Origin: DASUHT01 sp038230835
Lineage (GTDB): Bacteria > Actinomycetota > Thermoleophilia > Gaiellales > JAICJC01
DNA length: 50,768 bases
Assembly (NCBI GenBank): GCA_038230835.1
Contig: JBBRMM010000023.1
Location: forward strand, 1-50,768
Direction: 5' to 3'
In this document: positions 41,614-48,307 of the stretch, piece by piece
Numbering within the stretch: position 1 is the stretch's first letter
Layout of the letters: each line of letters opens with the position of its first letter
Made by a program: the position numbers and the translations under genes
The notes under the pieces: model-generated
Databases searched by the model: none
Seen by the model: the letters and a program-made list of their open reading frames with translations, nothing else
Told to the model about the DNA's origin: nothing

Positions 41614-42186
41614 ATGGTCCTCTCCGATCACACGATCCGCGAGGAGATCGCCGCCGGGCGGATCGTGATCGACCCCTTCGACGACGAGCTCGTGCAGCCG
41701 TGCTCCGTCGACGTCACGGTGGGCAACACCTTTCGGGTGTTTCGAAACTCCCGCTACGCCTACATCGACGTCAAGCAGCCGATGGAGGATCTGACCGAAC
41801 TGGTGACGGTCGAGGGCGAAGAGGCGTTCATCCTGCACCCCGGCGAGTTCGTGCTCGGCGTGGTGGCCGAACGGGTGGCGCTGCCCGACGACATCGTCGC
41901 GACCCTCGACGGTAAGAGCTCGCTGGGCCGGCTCGGCTTGGTCGTGCACCAGACCGCGGGTGTGGTCGACGCCGGGTTCGACGGGCACATCACACTCGAA
42001 CTGGCCAATGTCGCCAACCTCCCGATCACCGTCTACCCCGGCATGCGGATCGCGCAACTCAGCTTCCTGGCGCTGACCACCCCCGCCGACCGCCCGTACG
42101 GCTCCGGCAGCCTGGGCAGCAAGTATCAGGGCCAGGCCGAGCCGACACCGAGCCGCTACTACCTGAACTTCGCGCCCCGCCCATGA
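41614..42186 (+). CDS. dcd: dCTP deaminase
   Basis: The 190-residue trimeric enzyme deaminates dCTP to dUTP for thymidylate synthesis. It carries QPCSVDVTVGNTFRVFRN, HPGEFVLGVVAERVALPD, DGKSSLGRLGLVVHQTAG and VDAGFDGHITLELANVAN, with the catalytic Glu in LEL. It ends in GSLGSKYQGQ and SRYYLNF, the usual C-terminal lid. The bifunctional dCTP deaminase/dUTPase form of actinobacteria is very similar and cannot be excluded. The ATG at 41614 gives the normal length. It overlaps the next gene by four bases. Confidence 0.95.
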   Translation: MVLSDHTIREEIAAGRIVIDPFDDELVQPCSVDVTVGNTFRVFRNSRYAYIDVKQPMEDLTELVTVEGEEAFILHPGEFVLGVVAERVALPDDIVATLDGKSSLGRLGLVVHQTAGVVDAGFDGHITLELANVANLPITVYPGMRIAQLSFLALTTPADRPYGSGSLGSKYQGQAEPTPSRYYLNFAPRP

Positions 42187-43022
42187 GGGTGCTGGTCACC
42201 GGCGCATCGGGCTACGTCGGACGCGAGGTGTGCCGCCGTCTGGAGGCCGACGGGCGGGAGGTGGTGCGCTTCTCGCGTTCCAGCGGTGGTGACGTCAGCG
42301 ATCCCGGCTCCGTGCGGGCGGCCGTCGAGCGCGTCGACGCGATCGTGCACCTGGTCGCGATCCTGGACGGAAGTGACGCACAGTTCGAAGCCGTGAATGT
42401 GCAGGGACCGCGCAACGTGGTGGCAGCCGCCACCGCCTCCGGAGTGCGCAGGATCGTGCACATGAGCGCCCTGGGCGTGACCGAGGCGCACGCTCCGCTG
42501 ACCCGCTACTGGCGCACCAAATGGGCCGGGAAGCAGGCCGTGATGGAGAGCGACCTGAACTGGACGGTGATCGAGCCGAGCTTCGTGTTCGGCGCCGGGG
42601 GCGGGGCGCTGAAGGCGTTCGAGAGCCTGATTCGGCTGCCCGTTGCGCCCGTCATCGGCAACGGGCGCTACAGCCACCAGCCGGTCTGGGTCGGCGACGT
42701 GGCGGCCGCCTTCAGCGCCGCCCTCGACCGCCACGAAACCATCGGCAAACGCTACGAGCTCGGCGGGCCTCAGGTCTTCGAGTTCAACGACCTGCTCGAC
42801 GAGCTGGCGCGGGTGACCGGGCGCTCGCCGAAGCCCAAGCTGCACGCCCCGATCGGGTTGATGAAGCTGCAGGCGGGTGTCCTGCAGTACTTCCCCCCGC
42901 CGTTGCGGGTCACGCGAGAGCAGATCGTGATGTTGGTCGAAGGCACCGAGTGCGACCTCGCGCCCATGCGCGGCGAGCTCGGCATCGACCCGGCGTCGAT
43001 CGCCGAGGCATATACCCGCTGA
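42183..43022 (+). CDS. NAD(P)-binding epimerase/NDUFA9-like reductase
   Basis: The 279-residue atypical short-chain dehydrogenase has the N-terminal nucleotide loop VTGASGYVGREV (about 5-16), a VHLVAILDGSDAQFEAVNVQ segment and the RTKWAGKQAV helix where the classic Tyr-x-x-x-Lys is reduced to Arg-Tyr-Trp-Arg-Thr-Lys. It resembles complex I NDUFA9-type proteins, which bind NADPH with structural or quinone-related roles. It is coupled to dcd by an ATGA overlap, although no metabolic link is obvious. Confidence 0.85.
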   Translation: MRVLVTGASGYVGREVCRRLEADGREVVRFSRSSGGDVSDPGSVRAAVERVDAIVHLVAILDGSDAQFEAVNVQGPRNVVAAATASGVRRIVHMSALGVTEAHAPLTRYWRTKWAGKQAVMESDLNWTVIEPSFVFGAGGGALKAFESLIRLPVAPVIGNGRYSHQPVWVGDVAAAFSAALDRHETIGKRYELGGPQVFEFNDLLDELARVTGRSPKPKLHAPIGLMKLQAGVLQYFPPPLRVTREQIVMLVEGTECDLAPMRGELGIDPASIAEAYTR

Positions 43023-43029
43023 CCGCTAC

Positions 43030-43131
43030 TCACCGAGTCACGCGATAGCAGAGCGCGCCGGCGAACCCGACCAGACAGACACCCGCCACGGCGACTCCGA
43101 ATCCGACACCCGTGACCAGCGCGGCGAGCAT
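43030..43131 (-). CDS. 33-aa single-helix membrane protein, putative
   Basis: ATG at 43131 opens a 33-residue frame, hydrophobic throughout (MLAALVTGVGFGVAVAGVCL) with a short basic tail CYRVTR. TACACT ends exactly 6 nt before the ATG, identical in hexamer and spacing to dtxR and sufS, which supports a leaderless gene. It lies 7 bp from the end of the convergent NDUFA9-like gene. The function is unknown. Confidence 0.45.
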   Translation of the reverse strand: MLAALVTGVGFGVAVAGVCLVGFAGALCYRVTR

Positions 43132-43154
43132 CGCGGCAGTGTAGGACGCCGGAC

Positions 43155-43183
43155 TTGGCTCCGTCCCCCGACGTTGCTACCAT
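43155..43183 (+). promoter_or_regulatory. Promoter for the small transcript
   Basis: TTGGCT and TACCAT are separated by 17 bp, placing the start of transcription near 43190, just before the hairpin containing the strong ribosome-binding sequence. Confidence 0.45.
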
Positions 43184-43189
43184 GGTGCC

Positions 43190-43414
43190 ACCACGGAAAG
43201 GAGGTGGTCCGACTTGTTGGATGGTTCAAGACGGGCGAGTGGAGGTGCTCGCGGGTAGGGGTGAATCCCTGAACCCACGGGGAATCGCTGCAGCCGGCGT
43301 TGGGATGGCCTCCGCCACCTTCGTGTGTGCGGATTCGGCAGTCGCCGCTACCTAATCCAAGCGATATCACCACGACGGGGCGCAGCGGTTTTACCGCTGC
43401 GCCCCGTCGCTTTT
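43190..43414 (+). ncRNA. Candidate 225-nt transcript: small RNA or mRNA of a tiny peptide
   Basis: The stretch begins with CCACC and GGTGG arms (43189-43193, 43203-43207) around GGAAAGGAGGTGGTCC, which matches the complement of the 16S rRNA 3' end at nearly every position. Two short frames could use it. TTG at 43214, 9 nt after GGAGG, encodes the 14-residue MLDGSRRASGGARG. ATG at 43221, 16 nt after, encodes 44 residues ending FVCADSAVAAT at 43355. A perfect 15-bp terminator closes the unit. I recognise no known RNA family. It may be a small protein gene, a leader, or a regulatory RNA. Confidence 0.45.
43374..43414 (+). terminator. Intrinsic terminator with perfect 15-bp stem
   Basis: GACGGGGCGCAGCGG (43374-43388) and CCGCTGCGCCCCGTC (43394-43408) pair without mismatch around the loop TTTTA, followed by GCTTTT. 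It ends the plus-strand unit. The minus-strand GNAT gene has its stop codon TAA in the loop, so its last codons are written in the stem. Confidence 0.85.
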
Positions 43415-43909
43415 CGCCCACACCATGAGCACGGCCGGTAGGCCGGTCTCGGTGTCCACGATCGGCCGCTCCGGCACGAATCCGGCCTTCGACCAGGCGG
43501 CAATGGCACGCGGGTTGGACGCCAGCGGATCGACCGTGATCCGCCTGGCGCCACAGCTGAGCAGGTGGTCGACCGCCGCCAGGGCGGCGTCCGGCCCGAG
43601 CCCGCGGCCGCGGGCCGCGGGCTCGAGGAACATGTCCAGGCCGACCGCGTCGGGGTCGTCCGCCGGCCACCACTGCAGATACCCGACCGGTCGGCCGCCG
43701 GCCTCGATGATGGTCGACTCCACCTGCGGCCGGCGAGCGCCCGTGTACTCGCGGGCGACCGCGTCGCGCTCGATGGCGAGGCCCCCCCACCAACGGTAGA
43801 CCTCCGGATCGGCAAGCCACCCGGCGAGCAGGTCGAGGTCGGACGGCGCCGCCGGCCGGAGCTCCGTCCGGCGACCCGCCAACCGCGGCGGTGCGGCTAC
43901 ATCCCCCAC
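43391..43909 (-). CDS. GNAT acetyltransferase (AAC(6')-like)
   Basis: The 172-residue protein has the layout of RimJ/RimL and AAC(6') acetyltransferases: ELRPAAPSDLDLLAGWLADP near residue 16, WWGGL, VGYLQWWPADDPDAVGLDMF near residue 74, the acetyl-CoA loop EPAARGRGLGPDAALAAVDH near residue 95, and NPRAIAAWSKAGF near residue 134. The pattern FLEPAARGRG is typical of the aminoglycoside 6'-acetyltransferase group, but resistance is not implied. The 5' end overlaps the dtxR gene by 13 bp and the 3' end lies within the terminator hairpin of the facing unit. Confidence 0.85.
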   Translation of the reverse strand: MGDVAAPPRLAGRRTELRPAAPSDLDLLAGWLADPEVYRWWGGLAIERDAVAREYTGARRPQVESTIIEAGGRPVGYLQWWPADDPDAVGLDMFLEPAARGRGLGPDAALAAVDHLLSCGARRITVDPLASNPRAIAAWSKAGFVPERPIVDTETGLPAVLMVWAKSDGAQR

Positions 43910-44634
43910 CGGTCGTGACCCAGCAGCTGCAGCTCGGCACCCGAGTGGGCGAGCTCCGAGACCGGCCCGTCGCCGCGCGCCTCCACCCTGACCGACACCG
44001 TTCGCGCGAACCTGTCGTCGATCCTGGCGGTCTGCCCGTCCGGCCGAAGGAGCTCGGTCACCGCGTCGTCGCCGTCACCCTCGCGACCGGCCACGCTGTA
44101 GCGGGCGCCGGGCTCGACGCCGTGGCTCATCATGTAGTGCAGGATGTCCTCGGCCTCGTTCTCGAGTCGCAGCACGATGACAACGCTTCCGGTGGGCACC
44201 GTGGGAAGCGCCTCGCCGGGCTCGCGTGGGTAGTCGCCGATCGGGTGGCCGTGAGGGCACGTACGAACCTCGCCGATCATCTCCAGCATCTTGGCCTCGA
44301 GGCGGGGCGAGATCGAGTGCTCCATGGCGTGAGCCTCCTCGTGCACGTCGTCCCAGGGGATGCCCATGACCTTGACCAGATACGCCTCCACCAGACGGTG
44401 GCGGGCGACGATCCGCTCGGCGAGCTCGCGCCCACGGTCGGTGAAGTTGATCAGCTTGTGATCGTCGCGCACGATCAGGCCCTCGTCGGCCAGACGGCGC
44501 AGCATTTCGCTGACGGAGGGCTGGGACACCTGGAGCGCTCGCGCAAGGTTGGCCTGTGTACGCTCGATCCCGGACTCGTACAACCAGTAGATGCTCTCCA
44601 GATACTCCTGGACGGCATCGGACAGGTGCTCCAT
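43897..44634 (-). CDS. DtxR/MntR-family metal-dependent repressor
   Basis: The 245-residue regulator has an N-terminal winged helix (about 1-65), a dimerisation and metal domain (about 70-140), and a C-terminal SH3/FeoA-like domain (about 160-235). In DtxR numbering, which aligns without gaps here, the ancillary metal site is intact (His79, Glu83, His98). In the primary site Glu105 and His106 are kept while Met10 is Glu10 and Cys102 is His102. It should respond to Fe or Mn; the substituted ligands make the metal uncertain. TACACT ends 6 nt before the ATG. No metal transporter is adjacent. Confidence 0.9.
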   Translation of the reverse strand: MEHLSDAVQEYLESIYWLYESGIERTQANLARALQVSQPSVSEMLRRLADEGLIVRDDHKLINFTDRGRELAERIVARHRLVEAYLVKVMGIPWDDVHEEAHAMEHSISPRLEAKMLEMIGEVRTCPHGHPIGDYPREPGEALPTVPTGSVVIVLRLENEAEDILHYMMSHGVEPGARYSVAGREGDGDDAVTELLRPDGQTARIDDRFARTVSVRVEARGDGPVSELAHSGAELQLLGHDRWGM

Positions 44635-44649
44635 GGCCGCAGTGTACCG

Positions 44650-44692
44650 GCCATGCGCTCCTGGGGGAGCGGCGCATGGCCGCTCCCCCAGG
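44650..44692. terminator. Two mutually exclusive perfect hairpins between the secreted-protein gene and dtxR
   Basis: Hairpin A pairs CCTGGGGGAGCGGC (44660-44673) with GCCGCTCCCCCAGG (44679-44692), 14 bp, loop GCATG. Hairpin B pairs GCCATGCGC (44650-44658) with GCGCATGGC (44672-44680), 9 bp. They share bases, so only one can form. No T tract follows A on the minus strand. A may terminate the secreted-protein gene; the arrangement just upstream of dtxR could also be regulatory. Confidence 0.6.
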
Positions 44693-44701
44693 GTGATCCG
44701 A

Positions 44702-46201
44702 TCAGGCGCCCGGGCAGGGGTTCGTTCGGATGCCGCTCGAGGCGGTGCCGAAGAACCACGGCAGGTTGGGCGAACCGTACTGTGCGTCCTTGCCGTAGTC
44801 GTTCACAGTCTGGCCGGCGATGTCGTTGCCGAACGTGAACGAGCAGTCGTCACCGGTTCCGGACTTGGCAAAGAACGGATAGAAGGCGGCCCCCGGCGGG
44901 GGCACCGTGCACCCGTGGCCGCTCGGCCGGCAGGTGCTCTCCGACGCCAGCACGTCGGTCTCGAACTGCATCTGCGGGAACGGCTTGGTGTAGCCCTCGG
45001 TCAGCTTCGAGAGCGGGCCGAGCGTCCCTGGCCGCAGCGCCAGCAACGTCACCGGGGTGGCGTTGTGCTGGGTGCCGTCTGGCCAGTCTGCGAGGTAGGA
45101 ATTGCCGTCGAAGTCGATGTCCCCGCCCTGCCGGAAGTTGAGGCATCCGGGCAGCAGCGGGCCCTTGAAGCACGGGGCGTCGTCCTTGTCGCCGTCGCCA
45201 TGGAGGCCGGCGGTGAAGTGCCCGATCTCGGGCGAGAAGCCAACGTTGGCCTGCAGCGCCGCCCACGGCACATAGTTGCCGTCCTTGGCTGTCGAGAATT
45301 CGGGGTGGAAGGCGAACGGCCTCGCCGCACAAGTGTTCACTTTCAGGCTCTGGAAGCCGTTTGCCGCGCTGGCCGTCATGAACCCTGTCTTGTGCGTGGT
45401 GAGATCGTCGACCGCCGTCACCAGACCCGCCGCCGAGTCGTGGATGGTGAGCATGATGACATCGCCCGGGTTCATCATCAGCGTGTGGGCGTTGGGGGTG
45501 TAGGTGGCGGCGGTGGCGTTCTCCGGGCCCGCCGGTCCGGTGGGCACGCCGTTGTCCTGGATGAACCCGAAGTCCGTGGGCTCGATGCAGTTGTCGTTGC
45601 AGAACGCAAAGCCCTCGGTGCACTCGAGGCTGTTGATGTGAAGCGAGGCGCACCAGTGCTTGGTGTCGCAGCTGATGCGGGAGATGAAGGGCGGATCTCC
45701 CGGCGGGTAGAACTGGGTCTCCAAGAAGGCCGAGCCGGCGCTGGTCGGATCCGTGAACCCGCTGTGGTTGGCGTCGCTGTCGGGAATGCAGTGGTTCTGC
45801 GGGAACGACCCCGGGTCGCAGAGCGCCATCGAGAACCAGAACGCAATCTGGTTTTCGAACGTCTGCGTGGAGGGCAGCGAGTGATCGACCGGCAGCCGGA
45901 ACTTCCACTGCACGTTGTTGCCCGATCCGGGGACGGTCGAATTGAAGTTGACGTCCGGCTCGTCGTGGCCGATGTACACACCGTTGTCCTCTCCGCGAGC
46001 TGCACCGAAGCGGAAGTCGGTGCACAGCGCGGCATGCTTGATCGGCGCTTGGATCGGGCTGTGCCCGTTGCAGTCGAGCGCGCCGACCGCCGCCACCGAC
46101 GTGCTGCCGGCGCGGGCGGCGGTCGCCCGGGCGCCGACTCCCCCGATCAGCAGCAGTGCGGCCAGGCAGAGCCCGGCGACCCCTCTTCGATGCGTGTTCA
46201 C
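44702..46201 (-). CDS. Large secreted Cys-rich protein of unknown function
   Basis: This is a 499-residue protein with a signal peptide (basic RR at 4-5, hydrophobic core GVAGLCLAALLLIGGVGA, likely cleavage after ARA). The mature part has about 16 Cys, enough for several disulfides, and many Asn, Asp, Gly and aromatic residues; I see no membrane segment. The motifs DIDFDGNSYLADWPDG and FRFGAARGEDNGVYIGHDEP suggest an extracellular beta-rich, possibly metal-binding protein, but I recognise no family. GTG at 46201 has GGGGGAG 4 nt upstream; the longer frame lacks sense. It is monocistronic, with a 95-bp gap to the Rieske gene. Confidence 0.8.
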   Translation of the reverse strand: MNTHRRGVAGLCLAALLLIGGVGARATAARAGSTSVAAVGALDCNGHSPIQAPIKHAALCTDFRFGAARGEDNGVYIGHDEPDVNFNSTVPGSGNNVQWKFRLPVDHSLPSTQTFENQIAFWFSMALCDPGSFPQNHCIPDSDANHSGFTDPTSAGSAFLETQFYPPGDPPFISRISCDTKHWCASLHINSLECTEGFAFCNDNCIEPTDFGFIQDNGVPTGPAGPENATAATYTPNAHTLMMNPGDVIMLTIHDSAAGLVTAVDDLTTHKTGFMTASAANGFQSLKVNTCAARPFAFHPEFSTAKDGNYVPWAALQANVGFSPEIGHFTAGLHGDGDKDDAPCFKGPLLPGCLNFRQGGDIDFDGNSYLADWPDGTQHNATPVTLLALRPGTLGPLSKLTEGYTKPFPQMQFETDVLASESTCRPSGHGCTVPPPGAAFYPFFAKSGTGDDCSFTFGNDIAGQTVNDYGKDAQYGSPNLPWFFGTASSGIRTNPCPGA

Positions 46202-46296
46202 GTCGCTCCCCCAGTCGGAATTTGCCACGACGGCCACAAGGCCGCTGCCGACACTACGCCTGCGGCCCGCCGCCGTCAAGAGAGCGAGATCTCAGA

Positions 46297-46599
46297 TCAG
46301 ATCTGCACGAAAATGTCGCCGTCCCGCACCGACACCGGGAACGCCTGGACGCCCTCGGTGGCCGGGAGCGACAGCACCGCCCCGGTGCGCAGATCGAAGC
46401 GCGCGCCGTGGCGAGGGCAGATCACGTCGAACCCCTCCCGGTCGCCCTCGCACAGCGGGCCGTCGTCGTGGCTGCAGCGGTCCTCGATCGCAAACAACTC
46501 GCCGTCGATGTGGTACACGCCCAGAAACAGCGACCCAGACTGGACGATCTTCACCCCGCCCTCGGGGAGATCGGCCAGCGGGCCTACGCGGACTTCCAC
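46297..46599 (-). CDS. Rieske-type [2Fe-2S] ferredoxin
   Basis: The 100-residue protein is a single Rieske domain with both ligand boxes: CSHDDGPLCEG (Cys-x-His) and CPRHGARFDLRTG (Cys-x-x-His). It resembles NirD and dioxygenase ferredoxins, which are soluble electron carriers. GTG at 46599 (VEVRVGPLADLPEGG) overlaps the sufU end by 16 bp; the longer frame is a shadow of sufU. Its place as last gene of the SUF operon suggests it is either an electron donor to, or a first client of, cluster assembly. Confidence 0.92.
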   Translation of the reverse strand: MEVRVGPLADLPEGGVKIVQSGSLFLGVYHIDGELFAIEDRCSHDDGPLCEGDREGFDVICPRHGARFDLRTGAVLSLPATEGVQAFPVSVRDGDIFVQI

Positions 46600-47009
46600 G
46601 TGATCTCGTTGTCGGCCGCCCACTCGGCCGGAATGCCCTCGCCGTTCAACTCCGCGAGCGCGACCTTGATCACGCCGATCGAGAGCAGGGCGCACTTGAG
46701 CCGGATCGGGGTGAGCGGGATGCCCAGCTCGTCCAGCACCTCCTCGCGGCTGATCCGCGCCACGTCGGCCACCGTGCGGCCCTTGACCGCATCCGAGATC
46801 ATCGAAGCCGCCGCCTGGCTGATCGCACACCCCCGGCCGTTGAAGCGCACGTCCTCAACCACGCCGTCGGTCACCAGCAGCTCCACCGCCAGCTCGTCGC
46901 CGCACAACGGGTTCACCCCCTCGGCCGAGACCGTGGGGTGGTCGAGGTGCCCGCTGTTGCGCGGGTTGCGATAGTGGTCGAGGATGTTCTCGCGGTACAG
47001 GTCGTCCAT
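46584..47009 (-). CDS. sufU: SufU zinc-dependent sulfur acceptor
   Basis: The 141-residue protein shows the SufU/IscU fold with the three conserved Cys: NPLCGDE (about residue 36), NGRGCAISQAA (about 61) and LKCALLSI (about 105), plus the insertion typical of SufU. It binds zinc and accepts sulfur from SufS. The ATG begins MDDLYRENILDHYRNPRN, the standard family start. It follows sufS after 30 bp, with a weak TACACT hexamer (47029-47024) 14 nt before the ATG. Confidence 0.95.
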   Translation of the reverse strand: MDDLYRENILDHYRNPRNSGHLDHPTVSAEGVNPLCGDELAVELLVTDGVVEDVRFNGRGCAISQAAASMISDAVKGRTVADVARISREEVLDELGIPLTPIRLKCALLSIGVIKVALAELNGEGIPAEWAADNEITWKSA

Positions 47010-47039
47010 GGCTACTCGCTCTCAGTGTACCCGGGGCGT

Positions 47040-48290
47040 TTAGACACCGAACGTCCGCTGCACCCTGTGGATTCCCGCGGCGAGCGCGTCCAGGTCGGCG
47101 GGCGTGTTGTAGAGGTAGACGCTCGCCCGAGTTGTGGCGGCCACCCCGTAGCGCCGCATCACCGGCTGCGTGCAGTGGTGCCCGGCGCGCACGCAGATGC
47201 CGTCCTGGTCGAGCACCTGAGCCACGTCGTGGGGGTGCACGCCGTCCACGTTGAAGCTCAGCACCCCGCCTCGACGGGACGGCTCCGGCCCGTACTGGCT
47301 GACTCCGGGGATCTCCGCCAGCAGGCTGTGGCCGTACTCGGTCAGTGCGCGCTCATGGGCGGCGATCCGCTCGAGCCCGACCGCCTGCAGGTAGTCGACG
47401 GCGGCGCCCAGTCCGATGCACTCGGCGATCGCCGGCGTGCCTGCCTCGAACTTCCACGGCAGCTCGTTCCACGTGGTGCGCTCGAGATCGACCGTGCGGA
47501 TCATCTCGCCGCCGGTCAGGAACGGGTCCATCTGGTCGAGCAGCTCGGTGCGACCCCAGAGCGCACCCGAACCTGGCCCGCACATCTTGTGGCCGGAGAT
47601 GGCATAGAAGTCGCAGCCCAGCCGCTGCACGTCCACCGGCCGATGGGGGGCGGCCTGGGCGCCGTCGACCACGATCACCGCTCCGCGGTCGTGTGCCCAG
47701 CGGGCGAGCGCCGGGATGTCGTTCAGCGTGCCCAGGGAGTTGGAGGCCTCGGTGACGGCCACCAGCTTGACGTTGGCGACGTCGCCGAGCCGCTCGAGCG
47801 AGTCAGGGTCGAGCTCGCCGGCGTCGGTCAGCCGGAGGTAGTGCAGCGTGGCGCCGGTCTTCTGGGCCAGGAACTGCCACGGCACGAGGTTCGAGTGGTG
47901 CTCCATCTCGGTGGTCACGATCGCATCGCCGGGGCCGATGAACTTGCGGCCGTAGGCGTACGCGACCAGGTTCAGGCCCTCGGTGGCCTGCCGGACAAAG
48001 ATCACCTCGCGCCGGGAGGGAGCGTTCAGAAATCCCGCCACCTTGTCCCGGGCGCCTTCGAAGCGCTCGGTGACCGCAACACCCAGCTCGTACACGCCCC
48101 TGTGCACGTTGGCGTAGGTCGTCTCGTACACGTCGCTCAGGGTGTCGATCACCTGCCGCGGCTTCTGGCTCGAGTTTGCCGAGTCCAGGTACACCAGCCG
48201 CTTGTCGCCGTGCGCAGGCCGCTGCAGGATCGGGAAATCGAGCTTGATCCGTTCGGCGTCCAGCGGCATGGTCTCCGGGGCGACTGCCAT
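47040..48290 (-). CDS. sufS: Cysteine desulfurase SufS
   Basis: The 416-residue PLP enzyme takes sulfur from cysteine. It has YLDSANSSQKP near residue 33, RQATEGLNLVAYAYG, TTEMEHHSNLVPWQFLA, VDGAQAAPHRPVDV, the PLP Lys in AISGHKMCGPGSGAL (about residue 235) and the sulfur-carrying Cys in RAGHHCTQPVMRR (about 373). These group II features match SufS. TACACT ends exactly 6 nt before the ATG, so it may have its own leaderless promoter within the operon, and 17 bp separate it from the amidohydrolase gene. Confidence 0.96.
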   Translation of the reverse strand: MAVAPETMPLDAERIKLDFPILQRPAHGDKRLVYLDSANSSQKPRQVIDTLSDVYETTYANVHRGVYELGVAVTERFEGARDKVAGFLNAPSRREVIFVRQATEGLNLVAYAYGRKFIGPGDAIVTTEMEHHSNLVPWQFLAQKTGATLHYLRLTDAGELDPDSLERLGDVANVKLVAVTEASNSLGTLNDIPALARWAHDRGAVIVVDGAQAAPHRPVDVQRLGCDFYAISGHKMCGPGSGALWGRTELLDQMDPFLTGGEMIRTVDLERTTWNELPWKFEAGTPAIAECIGLGAAVDYLQAVGLERIAAHERALTEYGHSLLAEIPGVSQYGPEPSRRGGVLSFNVDGVHPHDVAQVLDQDGICVRAGHHCTQPVMRRYGVAATTRASVYLYNTPADLDALAAGIHRVQRTFGV

Positions 48291-48307
48291 GCACGAAGTG
48301 TAGGCCG

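Noticed and set aside
43155..43355. A 66-codon frame starting at TTG 43155
   Set aside because: The TTG lies in the predicted -35 box and the first 20 codons precede the predicted transcription start. Only the later part (from 43221) is kept as a possibility.
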